NCBI RefSeq assembly: GCF_001294455.1
Contig: NZ_LIKT01000029.1
Span: 1 to 53,114, forward strand
Length of the DNA stretch: 53,114 bases
Reading direction: 5' to 3'
Source: Phaeobacter sp. 11ANDIMAR09
GTDB lineage: Bacteria > Pseudomonadota > Alphaproteobacteria > Rhodobacterales > Rhodobacteraceae
Below, piece after piece: positions 25,605-34,575 of the stretch. The translations under genes and the position numbers were made by a program. Position 1 is the first letter of the stretch; every line of letters begins with the position of its first letter. The notes below the pieces were generated by a model. That model saw only the letters and a program-made list of their open reading frames with translations, made no database searches and was not told where the DNA came from.

Positions 25605-26554
25605 CAGCGGGGCTTCTCCTTATGGGGGGAGGGATCAATGGGCAGTGGGGTTTTGGCGGTAAAAGCAGGCTCTAAATCGGCCCATTCTGCCACCATCTGC
25701 AAAGCATCAGCCGCGTCCAAGGCAGGGCTCAGCACGCCATCTTGCAGCAGTTTCTGCAGGGGGGTGAGCTCCAGCGTCACCTCGGCAATGGCGGCTGCCG
25801 GGGCCGGACGCCAGGCAAAGGCATGCCCGGCGGCGCGCAGCAATGCCGCCATCTCCAAGGCGCCGGGCTGGGCCAGGTTCAGCACCGGGGGCAGTTTGGG
25901 TCTGGCCACCAGGGCGGCCAGCACCCGGGCCAATGTCACCGGGCCGATATAGCTGCGCCGCGGGCTGCGGCCATCGGCAAATTGATCAAGGCAAAACCCC
26001 GGCTGCCAGCCCCCCAGGATCGCATCCAGCCCGGCGATATTGCCGATGCGCAGAGCGGTGACCGGCACCCCCAGTTGCTGCCCCAGCGCCAGCGCCTTTT
26101 GTTCCATTTCCAGCTTGGCTGCCCCATAGGCATTGGCGGGATGCGGCGGGCGCACCGCACCGCAGATCCCCGGCTGATTGCCATAGACCGCGGCCGAAGA
26201 GCTGAGCAGAACCCGCGCGGCGGGCGTACCACAGTCTCTGGCCTGCGCCGCCGCGGCCTGCACGGCGGCGCAGGCCAGGCGGCTGTTATCGGCCAGATCG
26301 CTGCCGCGCCCCGGAATACTTCCGGCCAGGCAAAGCACCACCTCGGCCCCGGCGCAGAGCTGGGCCAGGCCCTGGGAATCCGCCAGGGGATCCAGCAGAT
26401 TTGCCGCTGTCGCACCCGGCTGTGGGGGCAGCGGCTGCCGGCTTTGCCAGCGGATCTCGGCTCCGGCCATCGACGCGGTTCGGGGCCAGCAATGGCGCAG
26501 CACCCTGCCAATCCGCCCCGAGGCTCCTAGAACAACTGTGACCGGAAAACCCAT
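25604..26554 (-). CDS. NAD(P)-dependent nucleotide-sugar epimerase/dehydratase (extended SDR)
   Basis: A protein of about 316 aa with an N-terminal nucleotide-binding loop GASGRIG (residues 10-16). It also has the SDR serine motif SSSAAVYG near 118-125 and the catalytic YxxxK at Y143 and K147 (NAYGAAKLEME). These features place it with UDP-glucose 4-epimerase-like enzymes. It should alter a sugar nucleotide for the adjacent phosphoglycosyl transferase, whose gene overlaps its stop codon. The start is set at ATG 26554, just before the Rossmann motif; an upstream in-frame start would add 29 residues without homology. It is divergently transcribed from the Wza-type gene, and the 104-base gap (26555-26658) must hold both promoters. 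Substrate and product are unknown. Confidence 0.85.
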   Translation of the reverse strand: MGFPVTVVLGASGRIGRVLRHCWPRTASMAGAEIRWQSRQPLPPQPGATAANLLDPLADSQGLAQLCAGAEVVLCLAGSIPGRGSDLADNSRLACAAVQAAAAQARDCGTPAARVLLSSSAAVYGNQPGICGAVRPPHPANAYGAAKLEMEQKALALGQQLGVPVTALRIGNIAGLDAILGGWQPGFCLDQFADGRSPRRSYIGPVTLARVLAALVARPKLPPVLNLAQPGALEMAALLRAAGHAFAWRPAPAAAIAEVTLELTPLQKLLQDGVLSPALDAADALQMVAEWADLEPAFTAKTPLPIDPSPHKEKPR

Positions 26555-26658
26555 ATGCCGCCTCTGTTTGTGTCCGGCGCGCAGTTCAGTTGACGCGCAC
26601 AGCAAGCCCAGTATCTTGCGGACAGCAAAAATCAAGACCATTCCTGAAAAGAGCCTCT

Positions 26659-27774
26659 ATGCGCCTTCTGATTCTTCTGTCCGCCGCTGCCAGCCTGCTT
26701 TTGTTGCCAGCAGCATGTGGGCGCCTGCCCGGTGGCGCCCCAGCCAGCGAGGAGATCATCAAGCAATCTTCGGATGCGGATGCGGATTTTGCGCTTTATG
26801 CGGTGACCCGGGCCTTCCTGCCGACGGTGGCACATTGGCCCGCCACGGGCAAACAGGAACGGCTCAACTGGATCGGCGCCAGCAATGGGGCCAAAACCCA
26901 GATCATCCAGCCCGGCGACAAGCTGACCCTGCGCATCTGGGACAGCAGCGACAACTCGCTTTTGACTTCGATCGAGCAGAAGATGGTGCAGCTTCAGGAT
27001 GTGCGCGTGGCAGCCAATGGCACCATCTTCATGCCCTATGTGGGCAATGTGAATGTGCTGGGGCTGACCCCAGATCTGGCGCGGGAAAAACTGCAGGACG
27101 AGCTGGAGAGCATTGTGCCTGCAGCCCAGTTACAGCTGGATATGGCCGAAGGGCGTAACAATTCGGTGGATCTGGTCAGCGGCGTTGCTAATCCCGGCAC
27201 CTATCCGATGCCCAACCGCAATTTTTCGGTGCTGGGGCTGATCTCCATGGGCGGCGGCATTGGCGCCCATCTCAACAACCCGCAGATCCGTCTGGTCCGG
27301 GGGCGCAGTATCTATGGCACCTCGGTGGACAACCTGCTGAACAATCCCCGGCTCGACACCCTGCTGCGCGGCGGTGACCGGGTCTTTGTTGAAGAGGACG
27401 AGCGCTATTTCCTCTCCTTTGGCGCCACCGGTAAGGAAGACCTGCATACCTTTACCAAGGATGAGATGTCGGCGATGGATGCGATCTCGGTGTCAGGGGG
27501 CTTCCAGGATGGGCGTGCCGATCCGCAGGGGCTGTTGGTGCTGCGCGAATATGGATCTGAGGCCGTGGCCCCAGGGGTGCGAGGACCGCGTCAGACCCGG
27601 GTGGTCTTCAGTCTGGATCTGACCTCGGCGGATGGGCTGTTTTCGGCCCGCCAGTTCCAGATCAATCCCGGAGACCTGGTGATTGCAACGGAATCGCCCA
27701 TCAATGACGCGCTGACCATCTCCAATCTCATTGGCAACTTCTTTGGGGTCTTCAGCCGCGCCGGCGTCCTGTAA
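26659..27774 (+). CDS. Wza-type polysaccharide export lipoprotein
   Basis: A protein of about 371 aa with a lipoprotein signal peptide ending LLPAAC (lipidated C20). A Poly_export domain follows near residues 80-165 (IIQPGDKLTLRIWD, then YVGNVNVLGLTPDLAREKL). SLBB-like beta-grasp segments come next near 175-255 (GVANPGTYPMPNRNFSVL) and 280-340. The hydrophobic tail FGVFSRAGVL is expected to insert in the outer membrane. Wza-family octamers form the outer-membrane channel for EPS or capsule. The start is ATG 26659, with a GAAAAGAG ribosome site. It is divergent from the epimerase/PGT operon. The usual inner-membrane partner (Wzc-type co-polymerase), a Wzx flippase and a Wzy polymerase are not in this window, so they must lie elsewhere. 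Confidence 0.92.
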   Translation: MRLLILLSAAASLLLLPAACGRLPGGAPASEEIIKQSSDADADFALYAVTRAFLPTVAHWPATGKQERLNWIGASNGAKTQIIQPGDKLTLRIWDSSDNSLLTSIEQKMVQLQDVRVAANGTIFMPYVGNVNVLGLTPDLAREKLQDELESIVPAAQLQLDMAEGRNNSVDLVSGVANPGTYPMPNRNFSVLGLISMGGGIGAHLNNPQIRLVRGRSIYGTSVDNLLNNPRLDTLLRGGDRVFVEEDERYFLSFGATGKEDLHTFTKDEMSAMDAISVSGGFQDGRADPQGLLVLREYGSEAVAPGVRGPRQTRVVFSLDLTSADGLFSARQFQINPGDLVIATESPINDALTISNLIGNFFGVFSRAGVL

Positions 27775-27798
27775 GGGCCGACATTGTATCAAGGGATT

Positions 27799-27897
27799 GG
27801 CGCAGGCGGCTTGCGCCCCCTCTAAAGGGATCAGAGGGGGCTCTGCCCCCACGGCCCTTTAGGACCGTTCCCCCGGGATATTTATGGCCAAATGAAG
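27799..27897 (+). repeat. Palindromic interspersed repeat between wza-type gene and rmlA (copy 2)
   Basis: It starts with two hairpins: GGCGCA/TGCGCC (27799-27817) and CCCCCTCT/AGAGGGGG (27816-27840). The 63-bp unit at 27835-27897 follows and is nearly the same as 16911-16972, including GGGGGC-tct-GCCCCC, CCCCCGGGATATTT and GGCCAAATGAAG. It lies between convergent genes and could terminate transcription from both, although no T-tract is present. Confidence 0.75.
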
Positions 27898-27910
27898 CCC
27901 TATTGTTGCC

Positions 27911-28783
27911 CTAGCGCAGCAACTGTTCCAGGTAGCGGCCATATTCGTTTTTGGCAAAGAGCGCGGCGCGCGCCTTGAGTTGGTCACGGCTGATCCAGCC
28001 CGCCTCATAGGCGATTTCCTCAGGGCAACCGGTCTGCAATCCCTGGCGCTCCTGTAGGGTGCGCACAAAGTTCCCCGCCTCCAGAAGCGAGCCATGAGTG
28101 CCGGTGTCGAGCCAGGCATAGCCCCGGCCCATGGTCTCAACGCGCAGGCCATCTTCGTCCAGATAGCTCTGCAACAGATCGGTGATTTCCAGCTCACCGC
28201 GGGAGCTGGGCTGCACCGCGCGCGCACGCTCAGATGCGGTGCCGTCCAGGAAGTAAAGGCCCGTCACCGCATAGTTCGAAGGCGGCACGCTTGGTTTTTC
28301 AATGATCTGGCGGGCGCGCCCTGCCCCGTCAAATTCTACCACGCCATAGCGCTCGGGATCCGCCACGTGATAGCCAAAGACGGTGCCGCCCGCAGGCTGC
28401 GCATCGGCCGCCGCCAGCAGTTTTGGCAGCCCATGGCCAAAGAAGATATTATCCCCCAGCACCAGCGCCGAAGGGGCCCCATCCAGGAAATCTTCGGCCA
28501 GGATAAAGGCCTGTGCCAGCCCGTCCGGGGAAGGCTGCACCACATAGGTGAGGCTGACACCCCATTGGCTGCCATCGCCGAGGGTGCGTTTGAACTGGCC
28601 CTGATCCTGCGGCGTGGTGATCAGGCAGATCTCGCGGATCCCGGCCAGCATCAGTACGCTCAGCGGATAATAGATCATCGGCTTGTCATAGATCGGCAGC
28701 AGCTGTTTTGAGACGCCCATTGTGATCGGATACAGCCGGGTGCCGGATCCACCTGCCAGAATAATGCCTTTTCGCGCGCTCAT
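27911..28783 (-). CDS. rmlA: Glucose-1-phosphate thymidylyltransferase
   Basis: A 290-aa enzyme that joins glucose-1-phosphate and dTTP to give dTDP-glucose, the first step to dTDP-L-rhamnose. The nucleotidyl-transfer loop is [11 protein letters not shown] (residues 9-19). Family blocks [29 protein letters not shown] and [17 protein letters not shown] follow, and the length is standard. It is the last gene of the rmlC-rmlB-rmlD-rmlA operon, and its start overlaps the rmlD stop by four bases. dTDP-rhamnose made here is presumably used by the glycosyltransferases in this window. Confidence 0.97.
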   Translation of the reverse strand: MSARKGIILAGGSGTRLYPITMGVSKQLLPIYDKPMIYYPLSVLMLAGIREICLITTPQDQGQFKRTLGDGSQWGVSLTYVVQPSPDGLAQAFILAEDFLDGAPSALVLGDNIFFGHGLPKLLAAADAQPAGGTVFGYHVADPERYGVVEFDGAGRARQIIEKPSVPPSNYAVTGLYFLDGTASERARAVQPSSRGELEITDLLQSYLDEDGLRVETMGRGYAWLDTGTHGSLLEAGNFVRTLQERQGLQTGCPEEIAYEAGWISRDQLKARAALFAKNEYGRYLEQLLR

Positions 28784-29634
28784 GACGCCTCTCCCAAATC
28801 TTTCAAAATATCACGCAATCCCAGCCGCCAATCCGGCTGAGAAATACCAAAAACAGTCTCTAACGTTGTGCAATCCAGCCGTGAGTTCAACGGCCGTGCC
28901 GCAGGCGTTGGATAGGCGGTGGTTGCAATACCCTCAACCTCACAGGTCATCCCAGCCTGGGCAAAAATCTCCGTGGCAAATCCGGCCCAGCTGACCTGAG
29001 GCGCGCCCTGCAGGTGATAGACCCCCGATTTTCCGGGATCCTGGCGCAGCTGTTGTACCATGGCCAGGCAGGTGTCTGCGATCGCGCGGGCAGGTGTCGG
29101 TGCGCCAATCTGATCCGCCACAATCGTCAGGCGATCGCGCTCGGCGCCCAGGCGCAGCATGGTTTTGACGAAGTTATGGCCATGGGAGGAGACCACCCAG
29201 GATGTGCGCAAAAGAGCATAGGCGCCTCCTGCCGCACCCACGCCCTCTTCGCCCGCCAGTTTTGAGCGGCCATAGGCATTCACCGGGGCCACCATATCTT
29301 GAGGCTGCCAGGCCGTCTCGCCGCTGCCGTCAAAGACGTAATCGGTGGAGACATGCACAAAGGGGATGCCCAGATCAGCGCAGGCCTGTGCCATCGCCGC
29401 CGGGGCTGCACCGTTGATCAGGGTTGCCAGCGCCTCTTCTTCTTCCGCGCGATCGACCGCCGTATAGGCGGCCGCATTAATCACCGCCGCAGGCCGCGCG
29501 GCCCGAATGGCCGCAGCGCAGGCCGCTGGATCCGACAGATCCGCCTGATCCCGCCCCAGACAGGTGACATCATCCAGCGGCGCCAATTCCCGCGCCAGCT
29601 GTCCTGTCTTACCAAAAACAAGGATCCCCGCCAT
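28780..29634 (-). CDS. rmlD: dTDP-4-dehydrorhamnose reductase
   Basis: A 284-aa enzyme that reduces dTDP-4-keto-rhamnose to dTDP-L-rhamnose with NAD(P)H, the last step of the pathway. The nucleotide-binding loop is [12 protein letters not shown] (residues 7-18). [16 protein letters not shown] and [14 protein letters not shown] follow, then the catalytic YxxxK in [12 protein letters not shown]; these are diagnostic for RmlD. The start is ATG 29634 ([12 protein letters not shown]), with GGGAGGG upstream. It overlaps rmlA by four bases and is separated from rmlB by about 100 bases containing a long perfect hairpin and a copy of the interspersed repeat. Confidence 0.97.
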   Translation of the reverse strand: MAGILVFGKTGQLARELAPLDDVTCLGRDQADLSDPAACAAAIRAARPAAVINAAAYTAVDRAEEEEALATLINGAAPAAMAQACADLGIPFVHVSTDYVFDGSGETAWQPQDMVAPVNAYGRSKLAGEEGVGAAGGAYALLRTSWVVSSHGHNFVKTMLRLGAERDRLTIVADQIGAPTPARAIADTCLAMVQQLRQDPGKSGVYHLQGAPQVSWAGFATEIFAQAGMTCEVEGIATTAYPTPAARPLNSRLDCTTLETVFGISQPDWRLGLRDILKDLGEAS

Positions 29635-29653
29635 ATGCCGCACCCTCCCCTTC

Positions 29654-29705
29654 ATCTTTCCCTAAATATTCCCGCCGGAGGCAGGCGGCTTAGCCGCCAA
29701 ACGGG
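29654..29705. repeat. Diverged interspersed-repeat segment between rmlB and rmlD
   Basis: On the minus strand it contains GCCTCCGGCGGGAATATTTAG, which resembles the core of the other repeat copies. A GGCGGC/GCCGCC palindrome lies beside it. The rest is too diverged to call with confidence. Confidence 0.45.
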
Positions 29706-29742
29706 CAAGTGATGGCGTCCCAGAAGAAAGCCATCACTTGCC
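29704..29742 (-). other. Perfect 13-bp hairpin across the rmlB stop codon
   Basis: GGCAAGTGATGGC (29704-29716) is the exact reverse complement of 29730-29742, with a 13-base loop. The right arm contains the last codons and stop of rmlB. No T-tract follows, so it is not a classical terminator. It could protect the rmlCB message 3' end or reduce expression of rmlDA. Confidence 0.7.
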
Positions 29743-30786
29743 TGTCCCCAAACGTTGCCCCACACCGCTGCGATCCTGCAGCGCGCGCCACCAGCTCTCG
29801 TTGTCGAGATACCATTGCACGGTTTTCTCTAGCCCCTCTTCTACCGTCACCGAGGGCCGCCAGCCCAGCTCCGTGCGGATGCGGCTGGGGTCAATTGCAT
29901 AGCGGGCATCATGGCCCGGACGATCCGTCACAAAGCTAATCTGGTCCTGATAGGACTGCCCATCTGCACGGGGGCGTTTTTCATCCAGAATGGTGCAAAG
30001 GGTTTGCACCAGGTCCAGATTGGAACACTCGTTCTCGCCGCCAATATTGTAGCTGCGCCCCAGCTGACCCTTTTGCAGCACCAAAATCAGCGCCTCGGCG
30101 TGATCCTCGACATAGAGCCAGTCGCGCACGTTTGATCCATCGCCGTAGATTGGCAGCGCCTTACCCGCCAGCGCGTTCAAGATCACCACTGGCACCAGCT
30201 TTTCGGGAAAGTGGAAGGGACCGTAGTTGTTGGAGCAATTGGTGAGGACCACCGGCAACCCATAGGTCTCGGCCCAGGCGCGCACCAGATGATCGCTTGC
30301 CGCCTTACTGGCAGAATAGGGCGAGCGCGGATCATAGGCGGTACTTTCGCTGAACTGCACCTCAGGGTCCGCTGGCAGGCTGCCATAGACCTCATCCGTG
30401 GAAATGTGATGGAAGCGGAAGGCGGCGGGCCGTCCCGCCTCGATCCAGTATTTGCGCGCGGCTTCCAGCATATTAAAGGTGCCGGTGATATTGGTCTCGA
30501 TGAAATCGCCAGGCCCGTCGATGGAGCGATCCACATGGCTCTCAGCCGCCAGATGCATCACCGCATCGGGGGCATGGGCGGCAAAGACCCGGTCCAGCGC
30601 CGCGCGGTCACGGATATCCACCTGCTCAAAGGCATAGTTGGCATGATCCGCCACTGAGGCCACATTCTCCAGACAGGCGGCATAGGTCAGCGCATCCAGA
30701 TTGACCACCGCGTGGCCCGCCGCAATGGCGCGGCGCACCACGGCGGATCCGATAAAGCCAGCGCCGCCGGTGACCAGAATCTTCAT
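29734..30786 (-). CDS. rmlB: dTDP-glucose 4,6-dehydratase
   Basis: A 350-aa NAD-dependent enzyme that converts dTDP-glucose to dTDP-4-keto-6-deoxyglucose, the second step to dTDP-rhamnose. The NAD loop is [13 protein letters not shown] (residues 6-18). [15 protein letters not shown], the catalytic [11 protein letters not shown] and the YxxxK in [13 protein letters not shown] follow, then [14 protein letters not shown]. All are standard RmlB signatures, and the length is typical. The start overlaps the rmlC stop by four bases. The stop is embedded in a 13-bp hairpin. Confidence 0.98.
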   Translation of the reverse strand: MKILVTGGAGFIGSAVVRRAIAAGHAVVNLDALTYAACLENVASVADHANYAFEQVDIRDRAALDRVFAAHAPDAVMHLAAESHVDRSIDGPGDFIETNITGTFNMLEAARKYWIEAGRPAAFRFHHISTDEVYGSLPADPEVQFSESTAYDPRSPYSASKAASDHLVRAWAETYGLPVVLTNCSNNYGPFHFPEKLVPVVILNALAGKALPIYGDGSNVRDWLYVEDHAEALILVLQKGQLGRSYNIGGENECSNLDLVQTLCTILDEKRPRADGQSYQDQISFVTDRPGHDARYAIDPSRIRTELGWRPSVTVEEGLEKTVQWYLDNESWWRALQDRSGVGQRLGTGK

Positions 30787-31346
30787 GACGGCGCGCCCTC
30801 CCAGACAAAGGGGCTGTCAAAATTCGCCAGCGCCGGGGCTGCGGCATCCTTGTCCGACAGCACAGGGGCGCCCTCATAGCCCCAATCGATGCCACAACTG
30901 TCCCAGGCCACCGCCCCATCGCAATCGGGCGCATAGTAGTCGCTGCATTTATACAGGATCTCCGTCTCAGGCGCGCGGGTGATGAAGCCATGCAAAAACC
31001 CCGCAGGCACCAAAAGCTGCTTGCCGTTTTCTGCCGTCAGCTCGATGCCGAACCATTTTCCATATGTCGGCGAACCACGGCGAATATCCACCGCCACATC
31101 AAACAGGGCGCCGCGGCCACAGCGCACCAGTTTGGCCTGGGCATGGGGGGGCGATTGAAAATGCAACCCGCGCAGAGTGCCAACCTGCATCGACAGGGAG
31201 TGATTGTCCTGCACAAAATCCAGATCAATCCCCTGCTCCGCTAGGCGCTGGCGGCTCCAGCATTCGCTAAAAAAGCCGCGCGCATCCCCGAAGCGCTGCG
31301 GTATCAGGACCTTCACCCCCGGCAATCCCGTCTCTTCAACCTGCAT
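30783..31346 (-). CDS. rmlC: dTDP-4-dehydrorhamnose 3,5-epimerase
   Basis: A 187-aa cupin enzyme that inverts C3 and C5 of dTDP-4-keto-6-deoxyglucose, the third step to dTDP-L-rhamnose. The motifs [34 protein letters not shown] (the catalytic His is in GLHFQ) and [11 protein letters not shown] with the later [12 protein letters not shown] are diagnostic. It is the first gene of rmlCBDA, so the operon promoter should lie in the 230-base gap (31347-31576) shared with the divergent GT4 gene. ATG 31346 has an AAGAG ribosome site. The gene order C-B-D-A differs from the BDAC/BDCA order common in enterobacteria. Confidence 0.97.
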   Translation of the reverse strand: MQVEETGLPGVKVLIPQRFGDARGFFSECWSRQRLAEQGIDLDFVQDNHSLSMQVGTLRGLHFQSPPHAQAKLVRCGRGALFDVAVDIRRGSPTYGKWFGIELTAENGKQLLVPAGFLHGFITRAPETEILYKCSDYYAPDCDGAVAWDSCGIDWGYEGAPVLSDKDAAAPALANFDSPFVWEGAPS

Positions 31347-31576
31347 CTCTTATCCCGTCACCTTGCTCATATTCCCTCCCCCAAGCCGAGCCCAAAATAT
31401 ATCGACCATGCGGGAAAGCGCACCCAGCTCTGTTTTGCCAGAAAACCCGGCCTCGCCATGACACAACCATGTCGCAACCATGGCAAGCCAGGATAGGCCC
31501 TCTCGCTGCTGACTTGCACCCAGGCCCATTCCCCGGCAAGCATGAGGTCAAAGTATAGCCAAGGTATAGCCCCCTC

Positions 31577-32821
31577 ATGAAATTCCTTTTTGTCCATCAA
31601 AACATGCCCGGCCAATATCGCGAGCTGCTCGCCTGGCTGGTCAAACAAGGCGGGCATGAGATCGTCTTTCTGACCCAACGCAGGGGGCTGCAGCTGCAGG
31701 GTGTCACCACCGTCACCTATCAGACCCATCATCAGCCCGACAAAGAGGCTTACGGGCTGTCCAAGGACTGGGAAGCGGCCGCCGGTGCCGGGCTGGGCGC
31801 CGCCCTGGCGGCGCGTCGGCTGGAGCGCGAGCATGGCTTTAAACCCGATATCATCATTGGCCATACCGGTTGGGGCGAACTCTTGTTCATGAAAGAGGTC
31901 TGGCCGGATGTGCCGGTGATTGGATTTTTTGAATATTTCTACCGCACCTCCGGTGGGTTGGTCGGGTTTGATCCGGATAATCCCCCCAATGATCAGGCCG
32001 GTTTTTTTGCCCAGGCCCGCAATAGCGTGCCCTATGCCAGCATCGAAGTGGTCGATCAGGGCCATACCCCCACCCTCTGGCAACGCGATCGCTTCCCGCA
32101 GTCTTTCCACGACCGCATGTATACCTGCCATGACGGCATTCGCTGCGACCGGTTGCTGCCCGACCCGCAGGCCTCGGTTGGTCTGGGGCGACTGGACCAC
32201 CCCCTGACTCGCGAGGATGAGGTCATCACCTATGTGGCGCGCAATATGGAGCGCGCCCGAGGCTTTCATATCATGATGCGCGCCCTGCCCCAGATCCTGG
32301 CCGAGCGCCCCCAGGCACGGGTCTTGATGATTGGCGGCAACGAGACCTCCTACGGCGTCGAGAGCAGCCACCCCCAGGGGCTGCGCGGCGAGATGGAGGC
32401 CGAGCTGGGCGACAGTGTGGATTGGAACCGGGTGCATTTCCTCGGCAAGGTCCCCTATGAGGATCTCTGCCGGATCCTCCGCATCTCCCGCTGCCACATC
32501 TACCTCACCATGCCTTTTGTGCTCAGCTGGTCCCTGCTCGAGGCCATGTCGATGCAGGCCACCGTGGTAGCGGCAGATGTCGCGCCCGTGCGCGAGGCCG
32601 TCAGCCACGGCGAAACCGGCATGCTGGTGGATTTCTTTGACCCAGGCGCGCTTGCGGATCAAGTGGTGGATGTTGTGGCCAACCCGGGGTCTTACACCCA
32701 TCTGGGACCAGCGGCGCGCGCCCATGTGCTGCAGAATTACGACTTCCTCAGCCATTGCCTGCCCGAACATATCGCCCAGATCAACGCCCTGGTGCCAGCT
32801 ACCAAACGGATCCAAATCTAG
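31577..32821 (+). CDS. GT4-family glycosyltransferase (GT-B fold)
   Basis: A 414-aa cytosolic or membrane-associated glycosyltransferase. The N-terminal half begins FLFVHQNMPGQYRELLAWL and has an acceptor-side Rossmann fold. The C-terminal half carries the GT4 donor-site pattern LSWSLLEAMSMQATVVAADVAPVREAV with the paired glutamates. It is divergent from rmlC, so dTDP-L-rhamnose is a reasonable donor, but that is inference from position only. No strong ribosome site precedes ATG 31577. Its stop codon abuts the parS-like palindrome at 32822, so the rhamnose/EPS region runs directly into the replication module. Confidence 0.9.
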   Translation: MKFLFVHQNMPGQYRELLAWLVKQGGHEIVFLTQRRGLQLQGVTTVTYQTHHQPDKEAYGLSKDWEAAAGAGLGAALAARRLEREHGFKPDIIIGHTGWGELLFMKEVWPDVPVIGFFEYFYRTSGGLVGFDPDNPPNDQAGFFAQARNSVPYASIEVVDQGHTPTLWQRDRFPQSFHDRMYTCHDGIRCDRLLPDPQASVGLGRLDHPLTREDEVITYVARNMERARGFHIMMRALPQILAERPQARVLMIGGNETSYGVESSHPQGLRGEMEAELGDSVDWNRVHFLGKVPYEDLCRILRISRCHIYLTMPFVLSWSLLEAMSMQATVVAADVAPVREAVSHGETGMLVDFFDPGALADQVVDVVANPGSYTHLGPAARAHVLQNYDFLSHCLPEHIAQINALVPATKRIQI

Positions 32822-32849
32822 TCAAATGTTTCGCGCGCGAAACATTTGA
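32822..32849. other. parS-like 28-bp palindrome, copy 1
   Basis: A perfect 28-bp palindrome with the core TGTTTC-GCGCGC-GAAACA and outer arms TCAAA/TTTGA. An identical 31-base stretch, including the palindrome and the next bases ATGGC, recurs at 37241-37271, so the two copies bracket repA, parA and parB. The core resembles the chromosomal ParB site TGTTTCACGTGAAACA with a longer, different centre. It is therefore likely the partition site of this replicon. Confidence 0.7.
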
Positions 32850-32951
32850 TGGCCTCCGGCGGGGCGTTTGCGCCGTCTTGGAAAGACTCTGGGAGAGGCT
32901 TTTAGGCAAAAACGGGCGGAGTCCGAAGAAAAGTGAATGAGCCAGCTCCCC

Positions 32952-33075
32952 TTTCATTTGGCCTTAAATATCCTGGGGGGGTGAGATCCGGTCCGCCAAG
33001 GGCGGCAAAGCCTCCGGCGGAGGCTTTGAGGATTGAACGGGGCAAAGCCCCATCTTGGCGCGAGGGGGCAAAGCC
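32952..33075 (-). repeat. Interspersed palindromic repeat downstream of repA
   Basis: On the minus strand the far end reads CCCAGGATATTTAAGG and CCAAATGAAAG, matching the other copies. The region is longer here because additional GC palindromes are inserted: GCCTCCGGCGGAGGC at 33010-33024 and GGGGC-aaa-GCCCC type hairpins at 33039-33074. It fills the gap between the palindrome and the repA stop. I see no gene between 32850 and 33076. Confidence 0.65.
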
Positions 33076-33076
33076 C

Positions 33077-34081
33077 CTACTCAGCACCACGTTTTTTGAC
33101 CCAACCGAGGAAGGCCGCATCGGCCTGGCGCAGGCGTGGCCGCCCGGATCTGGCCCACATGGCGCGCCATTCCGCCTCCAGCGCATAGACATCCGCGCCT
33201 GGCATCAGATCGCGGGCGCGCTCCAGCGTCGTGGCTTTCAAAATCGGCGCATCCAGAGCCCCCGGCTCGGTCACCGCGTGTTTCTGGCTGAACCGGATCA
33301 AATCCCCCGGCAGCTCTTCCATGGCGTAATCCGGCAGCGGTTGCGCCTCTATCATGTCGCGGATCATTTTGCGAAACACCCGCCGCGGACTGGCGGAGCC
33401 GGATTTCTTCAGCAGGGTCTCCACCGAGATGGTCCAGGCGTTTTGCCGGCCGCAATGTTTGCGTGTCAGCTCATAGATGCGCCGCTCCAGCGGTTTGCGC
33501 AGGCGGAAATAATCGCGGCTCAGCGTCAGCACCGATTTCGACAACACCGCTCGAAACAGCCAATCCGACAGGGTCACCGCCACATTGACCATGCGTCCCC
33601 CCCGCGCTTTCCGCACGATCTCCCAGCTCTCGATCAGGCCAAAGCCCGAGGTCACCTCTTCGCCGCCGGTGGTGATATTGGTGGTGATACGGGTGCCCGC
33701 CAAGCGCTCAAAACTCTCGCGCAAGCGCCGATAGGCATCGCCCGAGGTCTCGCGATTGGTGGCAATCAACAGATCATGCGCCTTGAGATGCAGAGTGCGC
33801 GACAGCTGCCGCCCCGCGTTCTGCGCCGCCATCAGCTGGCTGATGCAGAAGATCAGGATATCCTTGTCATGGATCGTCGCCAGGCCTTTGACCGATGGCA
33901 CCACGGTGATCTCAGCACCATTATGCTCATAGTTCAAAATACGCCGGTCTGGGCGTGTCGCCAGAGAAAACAGCGGATGTTCCATCGAGGCCAGATCATT
34001 CTTGGGAATGGCGTCAAAGATGTCGCAGAGGAAAAATCCCCCCGCTGCTTCAGCTGGATATGCTCCGCCTGCCCCTGCCAT
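33077..34081 (-). CDS. repA: Plasmid replication initiator protein A (RPA family, RepA type)
   Basis: A 334-aa cytosolic DNA-binding protein that should recognise the origin next to it and start replication. Family blocks FFLCDIFDAIPKNDLASMEH, HPLFSLATRPDRRILNYEHNG, VPSVKGLATIHDKDILIFC and LKAHDLLIATNRETSGDAYRR are present, then the winged-helix region SDWLFRAVLSKSVLTLSRDYF and RLRKPLERRIYELTRKHCG. This initiator type, with parAB alongside, is a known roseobacter plasmid class distinct from RepABC. ATG 34081 has GGGCAGGGCAG upstream. The first residues, before FFLCD, look unlike the family and the start may be off by a few codons. It is divergent from parA across the presumed origin. Confidence 0.93.
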   Translation of the reverse strand: MAGAGGAYPAEAAGGFFLCDIFDAIPKNDLASMEHPLFSLATRPDRRILNYEHNGAEITVVPSVKGLATIHDKDILIFCISQLMAAQNAGRQLSRTLHLKAHDLLIATNRETSGDAYRRLRESFERLAGTRITTNITTGGEEVTSGFGLIESWEIVRKARGGRMVNVAVTLSDWLFRAVLSKSVLTLSRDYFRLRKPLERRIYELTRKHCGRQNAWTISVETLLKKSGSASPRRVFRKMIRDMIEAQPLPDYAMEELPGDLIRFSQKHAVTEPGALDAPILKATTLERARDLMPGADVYALEAEWRAMWARSGRPRLRQADAAFLGWVKKRGAE

Positions 34082-34135
34082 GACTGCCCTGCCCGTTTCG
34101 CCTGCCGCCCCCCAGGTATCACGCCTGATCCGTCA

Positions 34136-34374
34136 GACTCCCGGGGTGACTCGTTTTCGTGGTTTTAATTACGCCCACCCTAGAGTTATCCACAAGCTTT
34201 CTCAACGGGGTTCCGGAGTCACTGTTTCGGGGGATTGGAGTCGTTTCAACGGGGTTTCAGAGTCATCTGTGGATCAAAAATCCCGCCAATCGCCAATAAA
34301 AAAAGGGCTTTCATCGCCTACCCTTGGCGCTGTAACTATAATATAACTCATAAATAACAGGGTAGAAAAATTTT
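34136..34374. other. Putative replication origin: DnaA box, three 22-bp iterons and AT-rich stretch
   Basis: A perfect DnaA box TTATCCACA lies at 34186-34194. Three direct repeats follow with an exact 22-base period, starting at 34207, 34229 and 34251 (GGGGTTCCGGAGTC, GGGGGATTGGAGTC, GGGGTTTCAGAGTC). A second DnaA-like box with one mismatch is at 34268-34276 (reverse strand). An inverted, related half-repeat is at 34136-34152. The AT-rich block at 34329-34374 would be the unwinding element. All of it lies between the divergent repA and parA genes, the expected place for an iteron origin. Confidence 0.75.
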
Positions 34375-34513
34375 CCCCTGCTAAAACACCCAGGTTTACC
34401 CCCCTGCAGAGGCCTGATTTGCTTAGAAAAAGAAAAAGGCCTGCGCATATTCTTCCCATGTGCTGCCTTTTCTGATATCAGGCCATAAAGGCGTTACATT
34501 GCAGTCCTGACAG

Positions 34514-34535
34514 GTAGAAGGCCAGCACCTTCTAC
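34514..34535. promoter_or_regulatory. Operator-like 8-bp inverted repeat upstream of parA
   Basis: GTAGAAGG (34514-34521) and CCTTCTAC (34528-34535) form a perfect inverted repeat with a 6-base spacer, 40 bases before the parA start. ParA proteins with an N-terminal HTH usually repress their own operon, so this is a candidate ParA operator (inference). From 34375 to 34513 I see nothing else definite. Confidence 0.5.
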
Positions 34536-34575
34536 ATCAAGGCAGGTGGCAAGCGGGCAAAGGTAAAGCGGCAGC

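Noticed and set aside
33934-34122. Alternative frame at the repA start reading QLKQRGDF, suggesting a frameshift
   Set aside because: The in-frame start at 34081 reads straight into FFLCDIFDAIPK without a stop, so a frameshift is not needed; the N-terminus of this family is variable.
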